The notes below the pieces were generated by a model, which saw nothing but the letters and a program-made list of their open reading frames with translations, was not told the DNA's origin and ran no database searches. Positions 35,446-49,147 of a DNA stretch of 64,000 bases are shown one piece after another. Each line of letters begins with the position of its first letter. Within the stretch, counting starts at the first letter, position 1. The stretch covers positions 62,001 to 126,000 of the forward strand of contig NZ_BAUX01000013.1 of the NCBI RefSeq assembly GCF_002897035.1. Reading direction: 5' to 3'. A program made the position numbers and the translations under genes. This DNA comes from Methylopila sp. Yamaguchi. Its GTDB lineage: Bacteria; Pseudomonadota; Alphaproteobacteria; Rhizobiales; Methylopilaceae.

Positions 35446-37450
35446 GAGCAGAACCGCCAAGATCGGAAGGGGAGGGGCCCGGTTGGCGATCGGCCCCGCC
35501 GCCGTCGCGCTCACACTGCTTGCAACGGCGGGGGCGCTCGCGGCGTTCAACCTCTCCTCGGCGCTGCCGTCGGGCCGCTGGTTCGAGGCGCTGTTCGCGC
35601 CCAACCCGGACGACATGCGCGAGCTCGTGGTTCATCACAGCGCCCTGCCGCGGATTGGCGTCGCGCTGCTCTGCGGCGCGGGGCTTGGCCTCGCCGGCGC
35701 TCTTCTGCAGCAGGTGCTGCGCAATCCCCTCGCCGAACCCGGCACGCTCGGCGTCTTCGCCGGGGCCCGGTTCGCGCTGTTCGCCGCCACCCTCTGGGCG
35801 CCCGGCCTGCTCGCCTTCGGCTACGAGCCGCTCGCGCTTGCGGGCGGCGCGATCAGCATGGGGCTCGTGCTCGCGCTGTCGCGGGGCCGGGCGTTCGCGC
35901 CCTTCGCGGTGGTGCTCGCCGGAATGATCGTATCGCTCACGCTCGAAGCCGCGAACAAGATGCTTACGATCGGCAATTTCGAGCAGCTCTCGGATCTGCT
36001 GATCTGGCAGGCGGGTTCGCTCGCTCAGAACGACTGGTCGGCCGCGGCCGGGCTCGCCCCCCGCATCGTGGCCGCGACTGCGGCCACGGCGCTGCTGGCG
36101 AAGCCCCTCGCGTTGCTCGACCTCGATGAGGCGGGGGCGCGAGGCCTGGGGGTTCCGCTCGCCTGGACGCGCTTCGGCGCTGTGGCGATCGCGGTCCTGG
36201 TCAGCGCTTCGGTCGTCGGCGCCGTCGGGGCGATCGGCTTCATCGGCCTGGCCGGCCCCGCCGTCGCCCGCGCGGCCGGGGCGCGCCGCCTCGGACCACG
36301 GCTCGTCTGGGGCGCCTGTGTCTCGGCCGGCATGCTCACGCTCGTCGACCAGGCGCTCGTGGCGGCGACGGGGGGCACGCTTCCGCCGACGGGCGCCGCG
36401 ACCGCGCTGCTCGGCGGCCCGCTGCTGCTCTGGCTCGTCTGGCGGTTCCGGCCGACCGGGCTCGGCGAGCGCTTTACGGAGTCCGCCTTCGCGCATGGGG
36501 CCGCCGCGGGCTGGCCGCGCGTGCTGCTCATCGCCCCTTTCGCGGCGGCGGCGGTCTGGCTCGCGATGGCGCTAGGGCGGACGCCCGGCGGCTGGCTTTG
36601 GGCGACCGGCTCCGAGTTCGACGCGCTCTCGACCTGGCGCGGCCCCCGCGTCGCCGCTTCGCTCGCGGCGGGGTTCATGCTGTCCGTCGCGGGCGGCGTC
36701 CTGCAGCGGCTCAGCGGCAATCCCATGGCGAGCCCGGAGCTTCTGGGCGTCTCGGCGGGGGCCGCGCTCGCGCTCCTCGCGGCGACGTTCCTCGCGCCGG
36801 GGCTCGGAAGCGGCGGCGCGCTCGCGCTGGCCGCGCTAGGCGCCTTCGCGAGCCTGTCCGTCGTGCTTGCGGTAGGACGCCGATCGGCCTTCTCGCCGAT
36901 GCGGATGCTGCTCATCGGCGTCGGGCTGACGGCGCTGCTGAACGCGGTGCTCGAGCTCGTGCTGGTGACGGGCGATCCGCGCGTCGCGCAGATCCTCACC
37001 TGGCTTTCGGGGTCGACCTACGCGGTCTCCGCGGCGTTGGCGTCCGCGGCCTGCGTTGCCGCCGCGCTCGCCGCCCTCGCGCTGCCGTTCGCCGCGCGCT
37101 GGCTCGCGATTCTGCCGCTCGGCGATCCTCCGGCGCAAGCCCTGGGGGTCGCGGTCGGCCGAAGCCGGCTCGCGCTGCTCGTCTTCGTCTCGACGCTCAC
37201 CGCGGTCTCGACCCTGCTTGTCGGGCCGCTCAGCTTCGTCGGCTTGATGGGCCCGCATCTCGCCCGGCTGTTCGGCGCGCGCACGGCGCTTGCCGAAAGC
37301 GTCGCGGCCGGGCTTCTGGGCGCTATGCTGATGGTGCTCGCCGACTGGATCGGACGCAACGCCGCATACCCCTGGCAGATCCCGGCTGGCGTCACCGCGA
37401 CGGCGATCGGCGGGCTGTATTTCATGTGGCTGATGAAGACGAGGCGATGA
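35438..37450 (+). CDS. fhuB: Iron-hydroxamate ABC permease, double-length FhuB type
   Basis: 670 residues, close to E. coli FhuB (660), made of two FecCD-type halves in tandem (about 1-340 and 350-670), each with about ten membrane helices. Paired signatures are LCGAGLGLAGALLQQVLRNPLAEPGTLGV in the first half and LSVAGGVLQRLSGNPMASPELLGVSAG in the second; the helix pairs VGAIGFIGLAGPAVAR and VGPLSFVGLMGPHLARL also repeat. It carries the ferric siderophore across the inner membrane. It needs a FhuC-type ATPase, which is not encoded in this window. Confidence 0.92.
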   Translation: MAESRTAKIGRGGARLAIGPAAVALTLLATAGALAAFNLSSALPSGRWFEALFAPNPDDMRELVVHHSALPRIGVALLCGAGLGLAGALLQQVLRNPLAEPGTLGVFAGARFALFAATLWAPGLLAFGYEPLALAGGAISMGLVLALSRGRAFAPFAVVLAGMIVSLTLEAANKMLTIGNFEQLSDLLIWQAGSLAQNDWSAAAGLAPRIVAATAATALLAKPLALLDLDEAGARGLGVPLAWTRFGAVAIAVLVSASVVGAVGAIGFIGLAGPAVARAAGARRLGPRLVWGACVSAGMLTLVDQALVAATGGTLPPTGAATALLGGPLLLWLVWRFRPTGLGERFTESAFAHGAAAGWPRVLLIAPFAAAAVWLAMALGRTPGGWLWATGSEFDALSTWRGPRVAASLAAGFMLSVAGGVLQRLSGNPMASPELLGVSAGAALALLAATFLAPGLGSGGALALAALGAFASLSVVLAVGRRSAFSPMRMLLIGVGLTALLNAVLELVLVTGDPRVAQILTWLSGSTYAVSAALASAACVAAALAALALPFAARWLAILPLGDPPAQALGVAVGRSRLALLVFVSTLTAVSTLLVGPLSFVGLMGPHLARLFGARTALAESVAAGLLGAMLMVLADWIGRNAAYPWQIPAGVTATAIGGLYFMWLMKTRR

Positions 37451-38166
37451 CGATACCGGCGCTCGCGCCTCTGTTCCGTGGCCCGCTCGAGCCGTTCGCC
37501 GACTGCCTCACGCTGGCGCCGGCGGACGGCGCCCGCCGGGCCGCCGATCTGCTCGACCGCGTCGTCCTGCGCGCCGAGATCGACCGGTTGGCGGCGGCCT
37601 ATGGCGACGGCGATCGGCGGGCGGTCGCTTCAATCTGGTCGAAAAGCCACTTCTCGACGCTAATGCCGGCGGCGCTCGCGGCGAACCTGTTCCTCGACCT
37701 CGACCTGCCGGTCGCGCTGCACGAGGTCGCCCTGGCCGCCGACGAGCTCGGACGAACCCAGCGGATCGCTCTGCCGGACGCCGGGGCGCCGCTTGGCCCG
37801 GGCGCGGGCGAGGCGCGGTTCGACCGGCTGATCGACGGCCATCTCGAACCTCTGATCGCCGCGCTCGCGGCCGTCAGCGGCGCGTCGCCGAAGGTGTTCT
37901 GGAGCAATGCAGGAAACGTGTTCGACTACGTCGTCCGCGGGGCCGGCGCGCTCGGAGCCGGGACGGCCGGCGTCGAGGCCGGCTTGACCCTCATGACCCA
38001 GCGCCGCAGGCGCGGCCGCCTGAACCCTCTCTATGCGCCCGTGAGCTACCCGCCGGGCGGCCGGCTGAGGCGCGTCTGTTGCCTGCGCTATCTCGCGCCG
38101 AACGTCGGCTATTGCGGCACATGCCCAGTCGCGCCCGAAGGCGCGGCCCCGACGGATGGCGACTGA
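37447..38166 (+). CDS. FhuF-like siderophore-iron reductase
   Basis: 239 residues, coupled to fhuB by ATGA. The FhuF family [2Fe-2S] site is present at the C-terminus as CC-x10-C-x2-C (RRVCCLRYLAPNVGYCGTCP). FhuF-type proteins reduce Fe(III) in imported hydroxamate siderophores in the cytoplasm so that iron is released. It completes an uptake operon of receptor, binding protein, permease and reductase. It ends 7 bases from the 3' end of the opposing hydroxylase gene. Confidence 0.88.
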   Translation: MTIPALAPLFRGPLEPFADCLTLAPADGARRAADLLDRVVLRAEIDRLAAAYGDGDRRAVASIWSKSHFSTLMPAALAANLFLDLDLPVALHEVALAADELGRTQRIALPDAGAPLGPGAGEARFDRLIDGHLEPLIAALAAVSGASPKVFWSNAGNVFDYVVRGAGALGAGTAGVEAGLTLMTQRRRRGRLNPLYAPVSYPPGGRLRRVCCLRYLAPNVGYCGTCPVAPEGAAPTDGD

Positions 38167-38173
38167 ACGGCCG

Positions 38174-39511
38174 TCATCCGGCCTGGGCCATGCTTTCCTG
38201 CTCGGAGGCGGCCTCGCTGAGGCGGCGGCGCTTGGCCTCCACGAGCGACAGCGCGATTTCCTGCGAGCGGATCGCCAGCACGGAAAGCAGCGTGTCGCTG
38301 AGGCCGTGCGTGTCCTCGGACAGCCCCTGGACGTGGATGCGGGGCCGGAAGTCGGGCCTCGTCCGCAGCCGATAGTCGCGCTCGACCTCGAAGTCTTCGA
38401 GATAGCCGGCGAGGGGAGCGAGCAAGGGATGGCGGATGTCGCGCTCGTAGCCGGTCGCGAGGACGACGGCGTCATACTGGCGCGAGACGGGCTCGTCTCC
38501 GGCCGCGTCGAGGATCGTCATGTGGACGCCGTCCCGGCTCGCGACCGCGTTTGCGATCTTGATCCGGCCTTGGAGGCGCAGGCGGGCGTCGCCGCGCACG
38601 CGCTGCTGGTAGACGATCTCGTAGATCCGGCCGAGCAGATCGGCGTCGATCACCGCGTAGTTCGTCTCGCGGAACTGGCCGATGATCTCCCGCCGGCGCT
38701 CCTCGGGCTGGGCGAAGACGAAGTCGGTGAACTCGGGATTGAAGATCTCGTTCACGAACGGCGTGTCGTCCGCCGGCTTCAGCGCGACGCCCCGGAACAG
38801 CATGTCGATCTTGGCGTCGGCAAAGCGGCCGTGGAGATCGAGCGCGATCTCCGCCGCGCTCTGCCCGGCGCCGACCACGGCGACGTGAAGGCCCGCTCGC
38901 GAGGCGAGCTCCGGCTCGGTGATCGCTCGGAGGTAGCGGGAGGAATGAAAGACCCGCGCGTCCGCTCCGAGCGTTGCGAAGGCCGGCGGAACGTGAGGGG
39001 CGCCGCCCACCGCGAGGACGAGATCGTGCGTTCGCCGGACGACCTCCCCGCCGCCTTCCGCGCGGGCCCGGACGACCAGCGATCTCACAACACCGTCTGT
39101 CGACGTTTCCGGTTCGATCGAAAGCGCCTCCACGCCGTAGTGGCAGCCGTCTTCGAAGCGGACCGCCACCCAGCGGAGATAGTCGTTGAACTCGATCCGG
39201 CTCGGGAAGAACGACTTGCGGTTGATGAAGGCCTCCAGCCGCCCCTTCTCATGGAGGTAGTTGACGAACGTGAACGGGCTCGTCGGATCCCGCAGCGTCA
39301 CCAGATCTTTTATGAACGAAATCTGCATGTCGCTGTCGGGCAGCAGCATGTCGCGGTGCCAGATGAACTGCTCCTGCTTCTCGATGAAGCAGTAGGAGCA
39401 GGCCGGTCGCAATCGCTTGTTGTTCTCCGCGATCGCGATCGCGGTCGCGAGGTTGGACGGACCGAAGCCGACGCCGAGGACATCGAAGGGAACGGCCGGT
39501 TGTGGCTTCAT
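38174..39511 (-). CDS. L-ornithine N5-/L-lysine N6-monooxygenase (PvdA/IucD type)
   Basis: 445 residues from the ATG at 39511. FAD site GVGFGPSNLATAIA (near 13), FIWHRDMLLPDSDMQISFIKDLVTLRDP, NADPH site VAVVGAGQSAAEIALDL (near 218) and the terminal ATGYERDIRHPLL segment. The length and DPTSPFTFVNYLHEKGR pattern fit ornithine hydroxylases such as PvdA. It would make N5-hydroxyornithine (or N6-hydroxylysine), the precursor of a hydroxamate ligand. It lies 20 bases downstream of the acyltransferase gene on the same strand, so the two steps, hydroxylation then acylation, are co-expressed. Confidence 0.92.
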   Translation of the reverse strand: MKPQPAVPFDVLGVGFGPSNLATAIAIAENNKRLRPACSYCFIEKQEQFIWHRDMLLPDSDMQISFIKDLVTLRDPTSPFTFVNYLHEKGRLEAFINRKSFFPSRIEFNDYLRWVAVRFEDGCHYGVEALSIEPETSTDGVVRSLVVRARAEGGGEVVRRTHDLVLAVGGAPHVPPAFATLGADARVFHSSRYLRAITEPELASRAGLHVAVVGAGQSAAEIALDLHGRFADAKIDMLFRGVALKPADDTPFVNEIFNPEFTDFVFAQPEERRREIIGQFRETNYAVIDADLLGRIYEIVYQQRVRGDARLRLQGRIKIANAVASRDGVHMTILDAAGDEPVSRQYDAVVLATGYERDIRHPLLAPLAGYLEDFEVERDYRLRTRPDFRPRIHVQGLSEDTHGLSDTLLSVLAIRSQEIALSLVEAKRRRLSEAASEQESMAQAG

Positions 39512-39531
39512 GCGCGGAGCTCCGGACGGTC

Positions 39532-40620
39532 TCAGGCGGCGCCGGCGAGGGCGACGGTGGACGGCCTTTGCGCGTCCCGACGGGCGGGCAGCCACAGCTT
39601 CTCCGCGAAGAACCGCTCGCGTAGGAGGCTGACGAGCGTCGCCCGCTTGTGCGGGAAGTCGAAGGTCTTGATTTGCGCGAAGCCGGAGCGCTCGAGGTTG
39701 CGGATCTGCTGGACATGCGCCGTCGCGGGCTCCCCGACGATGCGTCGGGTGCGCGGATCGTCCAGAAACATGAAGTGCATGAGCGACGGCAGCCAGGCGC
39801 CGATGTAGGCTCCGCCTCGGCGGCTTTCCTCTCCCACGGCCACGTGCCAGCCGCGGTCGTAGTCGTCGGCGTCGTAGAACGGCGCGAGGCGGTTCTCCTT
39901 CGCCCAGTAGATCTCAAAATACGCGAAAGGGGCGCCGTCGAAGGCGCCGATCATCGGGATCATGTGCGGATCGGCGATCACCGCCTCCAGATAGCGGCGA
40001 TGCGCGGCGAGATCGCCGGCCTCGGTCCAGAAGGCGGCGACGCGCGGGTCGTTCATCCAGCGATGGAACGTCTCGAGATCGTCACCGACCGTCGCCGCGC
40101 GGAAGGTCAGGGTTTCGCCGAGCCAAGGAACGAAGCGGGCGTAGGCGACGCCTTCGGGCTTCGGCCGGCGCAGCGGATGCCGGCGTGAGCCCGAAAGGAC
40201 GAAGCGCTCGGGGTAGGGCGCCTCTGCTCCTGTCGCGAGCCATGGTTCGGGCCGCTGCATGAGCATGGCGGCGGAAGCCCGCCAGCCTCCGCGCTCCGCC
40301 GCCACCACGCCGCGTTCAGCGAGCCAGGCGAGGACATCCGGCCGGCTCTCCAGCGCGACCTCCAGCACGTCGCGCTCCGGCCGCCAGGCGAAGGCCGCCT
40401 CGACGGCGGCCAGCACGGCCTCGCCCGCTTCGACGGCGTCCAGCGCCTGCGCGTCGAGCAAGCGCAGCGCTTCCCGCTTCAGACAAAACTCAACGGTCGC
40501 CGAAGGCCGGGCGGTCGCCGACACCGTTATCACGCCGCCCCGGTCGGTCACCCGGCGGGGAAGGTCGCCCGCCCCGAAGGCGACGAAGTGCTGCGCCGGC
40601 GTAACTCCGCTGTCCTTCAT
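39532..40620 (-). CDS. GNAT siderophore acyltransferase (IucB/RhbD-like)
   Basis: 362 residues from the ATG at 40620; upstream in-frame codons lack a good start context. The C-terminal 190 residues carry the siderophore acyltransferase (AceTransf_8/IucB) pattern: TFRAATVGDDLETFHRWMNDPRVAAFW, PFAYFEIYWAKENRLAPFY, DYDRGWHVAVGEESRRGGAYIGAW and RNLERSGFAQIKTFDFPHKRATL. The first 170 residues are a variable region seen in longer members. It should acylate the hydroxylamine of N5-hydroxyornithine to give a hydroxamate; acetyl is most likely, but other acyl groups cannot be excluded. Confidence 0.87.
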   Translation of the reverse strand: MKDSGVTPAQHFVAFGAGDLPRRVTDRGGVITVSATARPSATVEFCLKREALRLLDAQALDAVEAGEAVLAAVEAAFAWRPERDVLEVALESRPDVLAWLAERGVVAAERGGWRASAAMLMQRPEPWLATGAEAPYPERFVLSGSRRHPLRRPKPEGVAYARFVPWLGETLTFRAATVGDDLETFHRWMNDPRVAAFWTEAGDLAAHRRYLEAVIADPHMIPMIGAFDGAPFAYFEIYWAKENRLAPFYDADDYDRGWHVAVGEESRRGGAYIGAWLPSLMHFMFLDDPRTRRIVGEPATAHVQQIRNLERSGFAQIKTFDFPHKRATLVSLLRERFFAEKLWLPARRDAQRPSTVALAGAA

Positions 40621-40932
40621 CTCAATCTCCCGGGACCTGTGGCGGGCCGTTCCTTTGAGCCGCGGCGGGACCAGCCGGCGCCGTTCGGACCGGTGCGGGT
40701 CGCTCGCCAGCGCGCGGCGCTGTGATAGCGGGCGATCAAAGCAATACGTATGAAGCAAAGTCAAAGTCTAATTGCCGGCACCAACCTTAGAATTCTTCTT
40801 AGAACAGTTTCAGTTTCACGTAATCCCCTCATATTTTAGGAATCAGTCACTAGATGATTTGGCTATTGCCTCAAGTTTTGTTGCGTGCTTACGTCCGCGA
40901 CCTCATCGACAGGCATTTCGGGCGGTTGTCTT
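40621..40932. promoter_or_regulatory. Divergent promoter region of the siderophore biosynthetic genes
   Basis: About 310 bases between the leftward acyltransferase and the rightward mbtH gene, AT-rich from about 40740 to 40880. TTAGAATTCTTCTTAGAA at 40787-40804 contains TTAGAA twice and resembles iron-control-element (Irr-type) sequences of Hyphomicrobiales, TTAGAA followed by TTCT. No protein-coding frame here has support. Expected to carry the promoter of the long mbtH-NRPS operon. Confidence 0.45.
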
Positions 40933-41157
40933 ATGGCTTTTGATCGTGAGGACGGCGTATTCCACGTGGTTGTTAATCACGAGGAACAGTATTCGATTTG
41001 GCCGACGTTCCGCGAGATTCCCGCCGGTTGGCGGGAGGTCGGGAAAACGGGGCCGAAGGCCGAATGCCTCGCCTACATCGAGGAGGTCTGGTCCGACATG
41101 CGACCCCTCAGCCTGCGCCGCCATATGGATGGCGAGGCTGTCGACGGGCCGGCTTGA
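40933..41157 (+). CDS. MbtH-like NRPS accessory protein
   Basis: 74 residues from the ATG at 40933. The full signature is present: [20 protein letters not shown] then [20 protein letters not shown], including the Trp residues that contact the adenylation domain. MbtH proteins bind A domains and are needed for their folding or activity. It heads the biosynthetic operon; the thioesterase starts 4 bases downstream. Confidence 0.95.
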   Translation: MAFDREDGVFHVVVNHEEQYSIWPTFREIPAGWREVGKTGPKAECLAYIEEVWSDMRPLSLRRHMDGEAVDGPA

Positions 41158-41161
41158 GCGC

Positions 41162-41884
41162 ATGAGCGACGTCGTTCAGCTGTTCTGCCTGCCGCATTCC
41201 GGGGCGACCGCGCAGGCCTACCTGCGGTGGACGAAGCTCCTGCCGCGGTCGGTCGAGATACAGCCCGTCGAGCCGCCCGGCCGCGGCGCGCGGACGGGCG
41301 AACCCCTGCGGACCGATCTCGTGGGGCTGGCGAGCGACCTTGCGGACGAGCTTTTGCCGAAGGTCCGCGCTCGTTACGCGCTGTTCGGCCACAGCCTCGG
41401 CGCGGTGCTCGCTTTCGAGATCGCGCACGCCCTGATCGAGCGGGGCGCGGCGGCGCCGATGCGCCTGTTCGTCTCCGCCTCGGCGGCGCCCGCGTTGCGC
41501 GACGACCGAACCAAGGCGAAGCCGCTGACCGATGACGAACTGGTCGACGAATTGCGGCGGCTGCGGGGAACGCCGGAAGGCGCTCTGCTCGATCCCGAGC
41601 TGATGGCGCTCGTCCTGCCGGTGCTGCGGGCGGATTTTCTGATGGCCGGCGGCTATCGCTACCGAAGGCGCGCGCCCCTTCCGTGCCCCGTCGCCGCCCT
41701 TGCGGGAGCGTCGGACGACGTCCCGGCCGCCGCAATCGGGGCCTGGAGCTCGGAAACCGCCTCGGGTTTCGCCATGAAGCTCTTCGAAGGCGGCCACTTC
41801 TTCATCCACGAGCGGGAGCGCGAGGCGCTCGACTTCATCCTCGACGGCCTCGCCGCGGTGACGGCCGGACGCGCCGCGGCCTGA
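41162..41884 (+). CDS. Type II thioesterase
   Basis: 240 residues from the ATG at 41162. Alpha/beta hydrolase with the nucleophile elbow FGHSLGAVLAFE, Asp in AGASDDVPA and His in FEGGHFFIHE, and the GrsT-like start QLFCLPHSGATAQAYLRW plus EPPGRGART. Stand-alone thioesterases of this kind remove wrong or stalled acyl groups from NRPS carrier domains. Position right after mbtH supports this editing role. It is not the chain-releasing thioesterase, which must lie beyond the window. Confidence 0.93.
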   Translation: MSDVVQLFCLPHSGATAQAYLRWTKLLPRSVEIQPVEPPGRGARTGEPLRTDLVGLASDLADELLPKVRARYALFGHSLGAVLAFEIAHALIERGAAAPMRLFVSASAAPALRDDRTKAKPLTDDELVDELRRLRGTPEGALLDPELMALVLPVLRADFLMAGGYRYRRRAPLPCPVAALAGASDDVPAAAIGAWSSETASGFAMKLFEGGHFFIHEREREALDFILDGLAAVTAGRAAA

Positions 41885-41923
41885 GGCCGAGGGTCCCGAC
41901 CCGATAGCAGGAGCAATTGACCC

Positions 41924-42910
41924 ATGACCCCTGTTCTGGAACGCGACGCACTGACGGCAAAGCCGCTTGCCCAAGGCGGCTCGCTCCCGCTTGTGGTGGA
42001 GGTCGAACCGTCGGCGGGACGGTCATTGATCGACGCTCAGCCGGAGCTCCGTCGGCTCGCCGACCGGCATTTGCCCGTCGAAGGAGGGCTGCTGTTCCGC
42101 GGTTTCCGCCTCGACGGCGCAGCCGCCTTCCGTGAGTTCGCGGCGGCCTTCGGCCATCCGCTTCTCAGCTACGAGTTTGGCTCCACGCCGCGCTCGAAGG
42201 TCGAGGCTGGGGTCTACACGTCGACCGAATACCCCCAGCACCAGCACATCCCGCTGCACAACGAGCAGTCCTACACGCGGGATTGGCCGATGAAGATCTG
42301 GTTCTACTGCGAACAGGCGGCGCCGGAGGGCGGCGAGACCCCGCTCGCGGACAGCCGCCGGGTCTATCGCGACATGCCGGGGGCGATCCGGAAGCGCTTC
42401 GCCGAGAAGGAGCTGGCCTACGTCCGCAATTTCGGCAACGGCCTCGACCTCTCGTGGACCGATGTGTTCGGCACCGACGACCGCGCCGAGGTGGAGGCCT
42501 TCTGCGCCCCTCGCGGCATCGCCTGCGAATGGAAGGATGACGGCGAACTCCGCACCCGGCAGCGCTGCCAGGCGGTCGCCGCGCATCCCGCGACCGGCGA
42601 GATGGTCTGGTTCAACCAGGCGCATCTCTTCCACGTGTCCAACCTTGAACCCGAGGTGCGTGCGACCTTGCTCGACGTCGTCGACGAGGAGGATCTGCCG
42701 CGCAACGTCACCTACGGCGACGGTTCGCCGATCGACGACGAGACGCTCGACGTCGTGAGGTCCGTGTTCGACCGGCACACGGTCGCCTTTCCCTGGCGCG
42801 GCGGCGACGTCGTCATGCTCGACAACATGCTGGTGGCGCACGGGCGCGCGCCCTTCAAGGGACCGCGCAAGGTGCGGGTGGCCATGGCCGAGGCGCACGG
42901 CTCGCGCTGA
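41924..42910 (+). CDS. Stand-alone Fe(II)/2-oxoglutarate hydroxylase (SyrP/TauD family), probable Asp beta-hydroxylase
   Basis: 328 residues. The metal site is HNE in IPLHNEQSYTRDWPM with the distal His in DNMLVAHGRAPFKG, and the 2-oxoglutarate-binding Arg follows in PRKVRVAMAE. Other SyrP marks are FYCEQAAPEGGETPLADSRRVY and TRQRCQAVAAHPATGEMVWFNQ. In siderophore systems such stand-alone enzymes hydroxylate carrier-bound Asp at the beta carbon and are recruited by an interface domain in the NRPS; the NRPS at 49144 has a C-like domain that fits. Beta-hydroxyaspartate is a bidentate iron ligand. Confidence 0.9.
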   Translation: MTPVLERDALTAKPLAQGGSLPLVVEVEPSAGRSLIDAQPELRRLADRHLPVEGGLLFRGFRLDGAAAFREFAAAFGHPLLSYEFGSTPRSKVEAGVYTSTEYPQHQHIPLHNEQSYTRDWPMKIWFYCEQAAPEGGETPLADSRRVYRDMPGAIRKRFAEKELAYVRNFGNGLDLSWTDVFGTDDRAEVEAFCAPRGIACEWKDDGELRTRQRCQAVAAHPATGEMVWFNQAHLFHVSNLEPEVRATLLDVVDEEDLPRNVTYGDGSPIDDETLDVVRSVFDRHTVAFPWRGGDVVMLDNMLVAHGRAPFKGPRKVRVAMAEAHGSR

Positions 42911-42935
42911 GGCGCCCGTCTCCGGAGAACACAGC

Positions 42936-44611
42936 GTGCCGCTGATAGCGACCCTTCTGCGAGCCTCCCCAGCGCTGTTCGCCGCCGCGTTTGCGGCCGC
43001 CCTCGTCTGCGGGCTCGGCGGCGCGGCGCTCGTCATGCTGATCAACGCGGCGCTGAACACGCCGCCGGAGCGGCTCGTCGCCACGCTCATCCCCTTCGTC
43101 CTGGTCGCTGTCCTCGTGATGACCGCGCAGGCGGGCTCCCGCGCGCTTTTCGCCCATCTCGGACAAAGGTGCCTGGGCCGGATCCGGCGCGAGATCGCGG
43201 AGGCGATCCTTCGCGCCCCCTACCAGCGGCTCGAGCGCGTCGGGCAGGCGCGCATGCGCTCCGCGTTCAGCGACGATGCGGTCAACATCGCGAATTTCGG
43301 CGTCGGCTTTCCCGTGGTCGTCACCAATCTCGTGGTCGTGCTGGGCGCGCTCGGCTATCTCGCCTGGCTCTCGCTCGGCGTCTTCGCCGTGGCGCTCGTG
43401 CTGATCGCGCTCGGCTCGTTCGGCTATCATCTCAGCCATCGCAAGGTGGTGGAGCACCTGCGCCGGGCCGGTTTCAGCCAGGACAGGCTCTACGGGGACT
43501 TCGATGCGCTGCTCGGCGGCGCGAAGGAGTTGAAGCTCAACGAAACCAAAGCGCGCCGTTTCCTCGACCGCGACCTCGCCGGCGCCATCGGGGCGGTCGG
43601 GACCGACCGCGCCCGAGGGCTCTCCCTGCTCGCGCTTTCGGACGGCTGGGGCCGCTTCCTGTTCATGTTCCTGATCGGCGTCGCTCTCTTCGCGCGGCTC
43701 TGGCTGCCCGGCGAGAGCGCAGGGATCGTCACCGGCTACGTCATCGCCTTTCTCTACCTCATGGGACCGCTCGAGGGCGTGCTCGCTCACCTGCCTTACG
43801 TCAATCTGGCCCGCGTCGCGATCGGCCGCGTTCAGGGCGTGCTGTCGGATCTCGCCGCTGAGCCTGTGGACCCTTCGGTCCGGATCCCGGAGACGCCGCG
43901 CTCGATCACGCTCGAAGGCGTCACGCACGGCTATTTCCGGGAGCGCGAGGAGGACGTTTTCACCCTCGGTCCGATCGATCTGACGCTCGTTCCCGGGGAG
44001 GCCACCTTCGTCGTCGGCGGCAACGGATCGGGCAAGACCACCCTCGCCAAGCTCGTCACCGGCCTCTACGCGCCCGAGGGGGGCCGGATTCGGGTCGACG
44101 GCGCGGCCGTCGGCGACGCCGGCCGGCAGGCCTACCGGCAGCTGTTTTCCGCGATCTACGCCGATTTCCAGCTGTTCGAGACGCTGCTCGAGGCGCCCAG
44201 CGGGCGGCTCGACGCGCGCGCGAACGAATGGCTCGCGAAGCTGCACCTCGATCGCAAGGTGACCGTCAGCGACGGGGCCTTCTCGACCCGGGACCTGTCG
44301 CAGGGCCAGCGTAAGCGCCTCGCGCTCGTGGCCGCCTGCGTCGAGGATCGGCCCGTGATGGTGTTCGACGAGTGGGCGGCTGACCAGGATCCCGCGTTCA
44401 AGGACGTCTTCTACCGCGAGCTGCTGCCGGAGCTTAAGGCGCGGGGCAAGACGCTCGTCGTCATCACTCACGACGACCGGTACTTCGACCTCGCGGACCG
44501 CTTGGTGAAGCTCGAAGGCGGCCGGATCGTCGAGACCGGTCCTTCGCAGCCTCGCGAGCCGATCGATCCCAGCGTCGCCGCGCTTAGACTCGCGGCGGGA
44601 GGAGCGTCGGC

Positions 44612-44615
<4 letters not shown>
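42936..44615 (+). CDS. Cyclic-peptide/siderophore export ABC transporter (PvdE/SyrD type)
   Basis: 559 residues; GTG start with GGAG upstream. Membrane half (1-300, about six helices) fused to an ATPase half: Walker A VGGNGSGKTTL (near 365), signature LSQGQRKRLAL, Walker B MVFDEWAADQDP and H-loop VITHDDRYF. The LSQGQ signature, DEWAADQDP Walker B and DALLGGAKELKLNE loop are typical of the PvdE/SyrD group, which moves peptide siderophore precursors from cytoplasm to periplasm. Overlaps the next NRPS gene by 4 bases. Confidence 0.92.
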
Positions 44616-49143
<4,528 letters not shown>

Positions 49144-49147
<4 letters not shown>

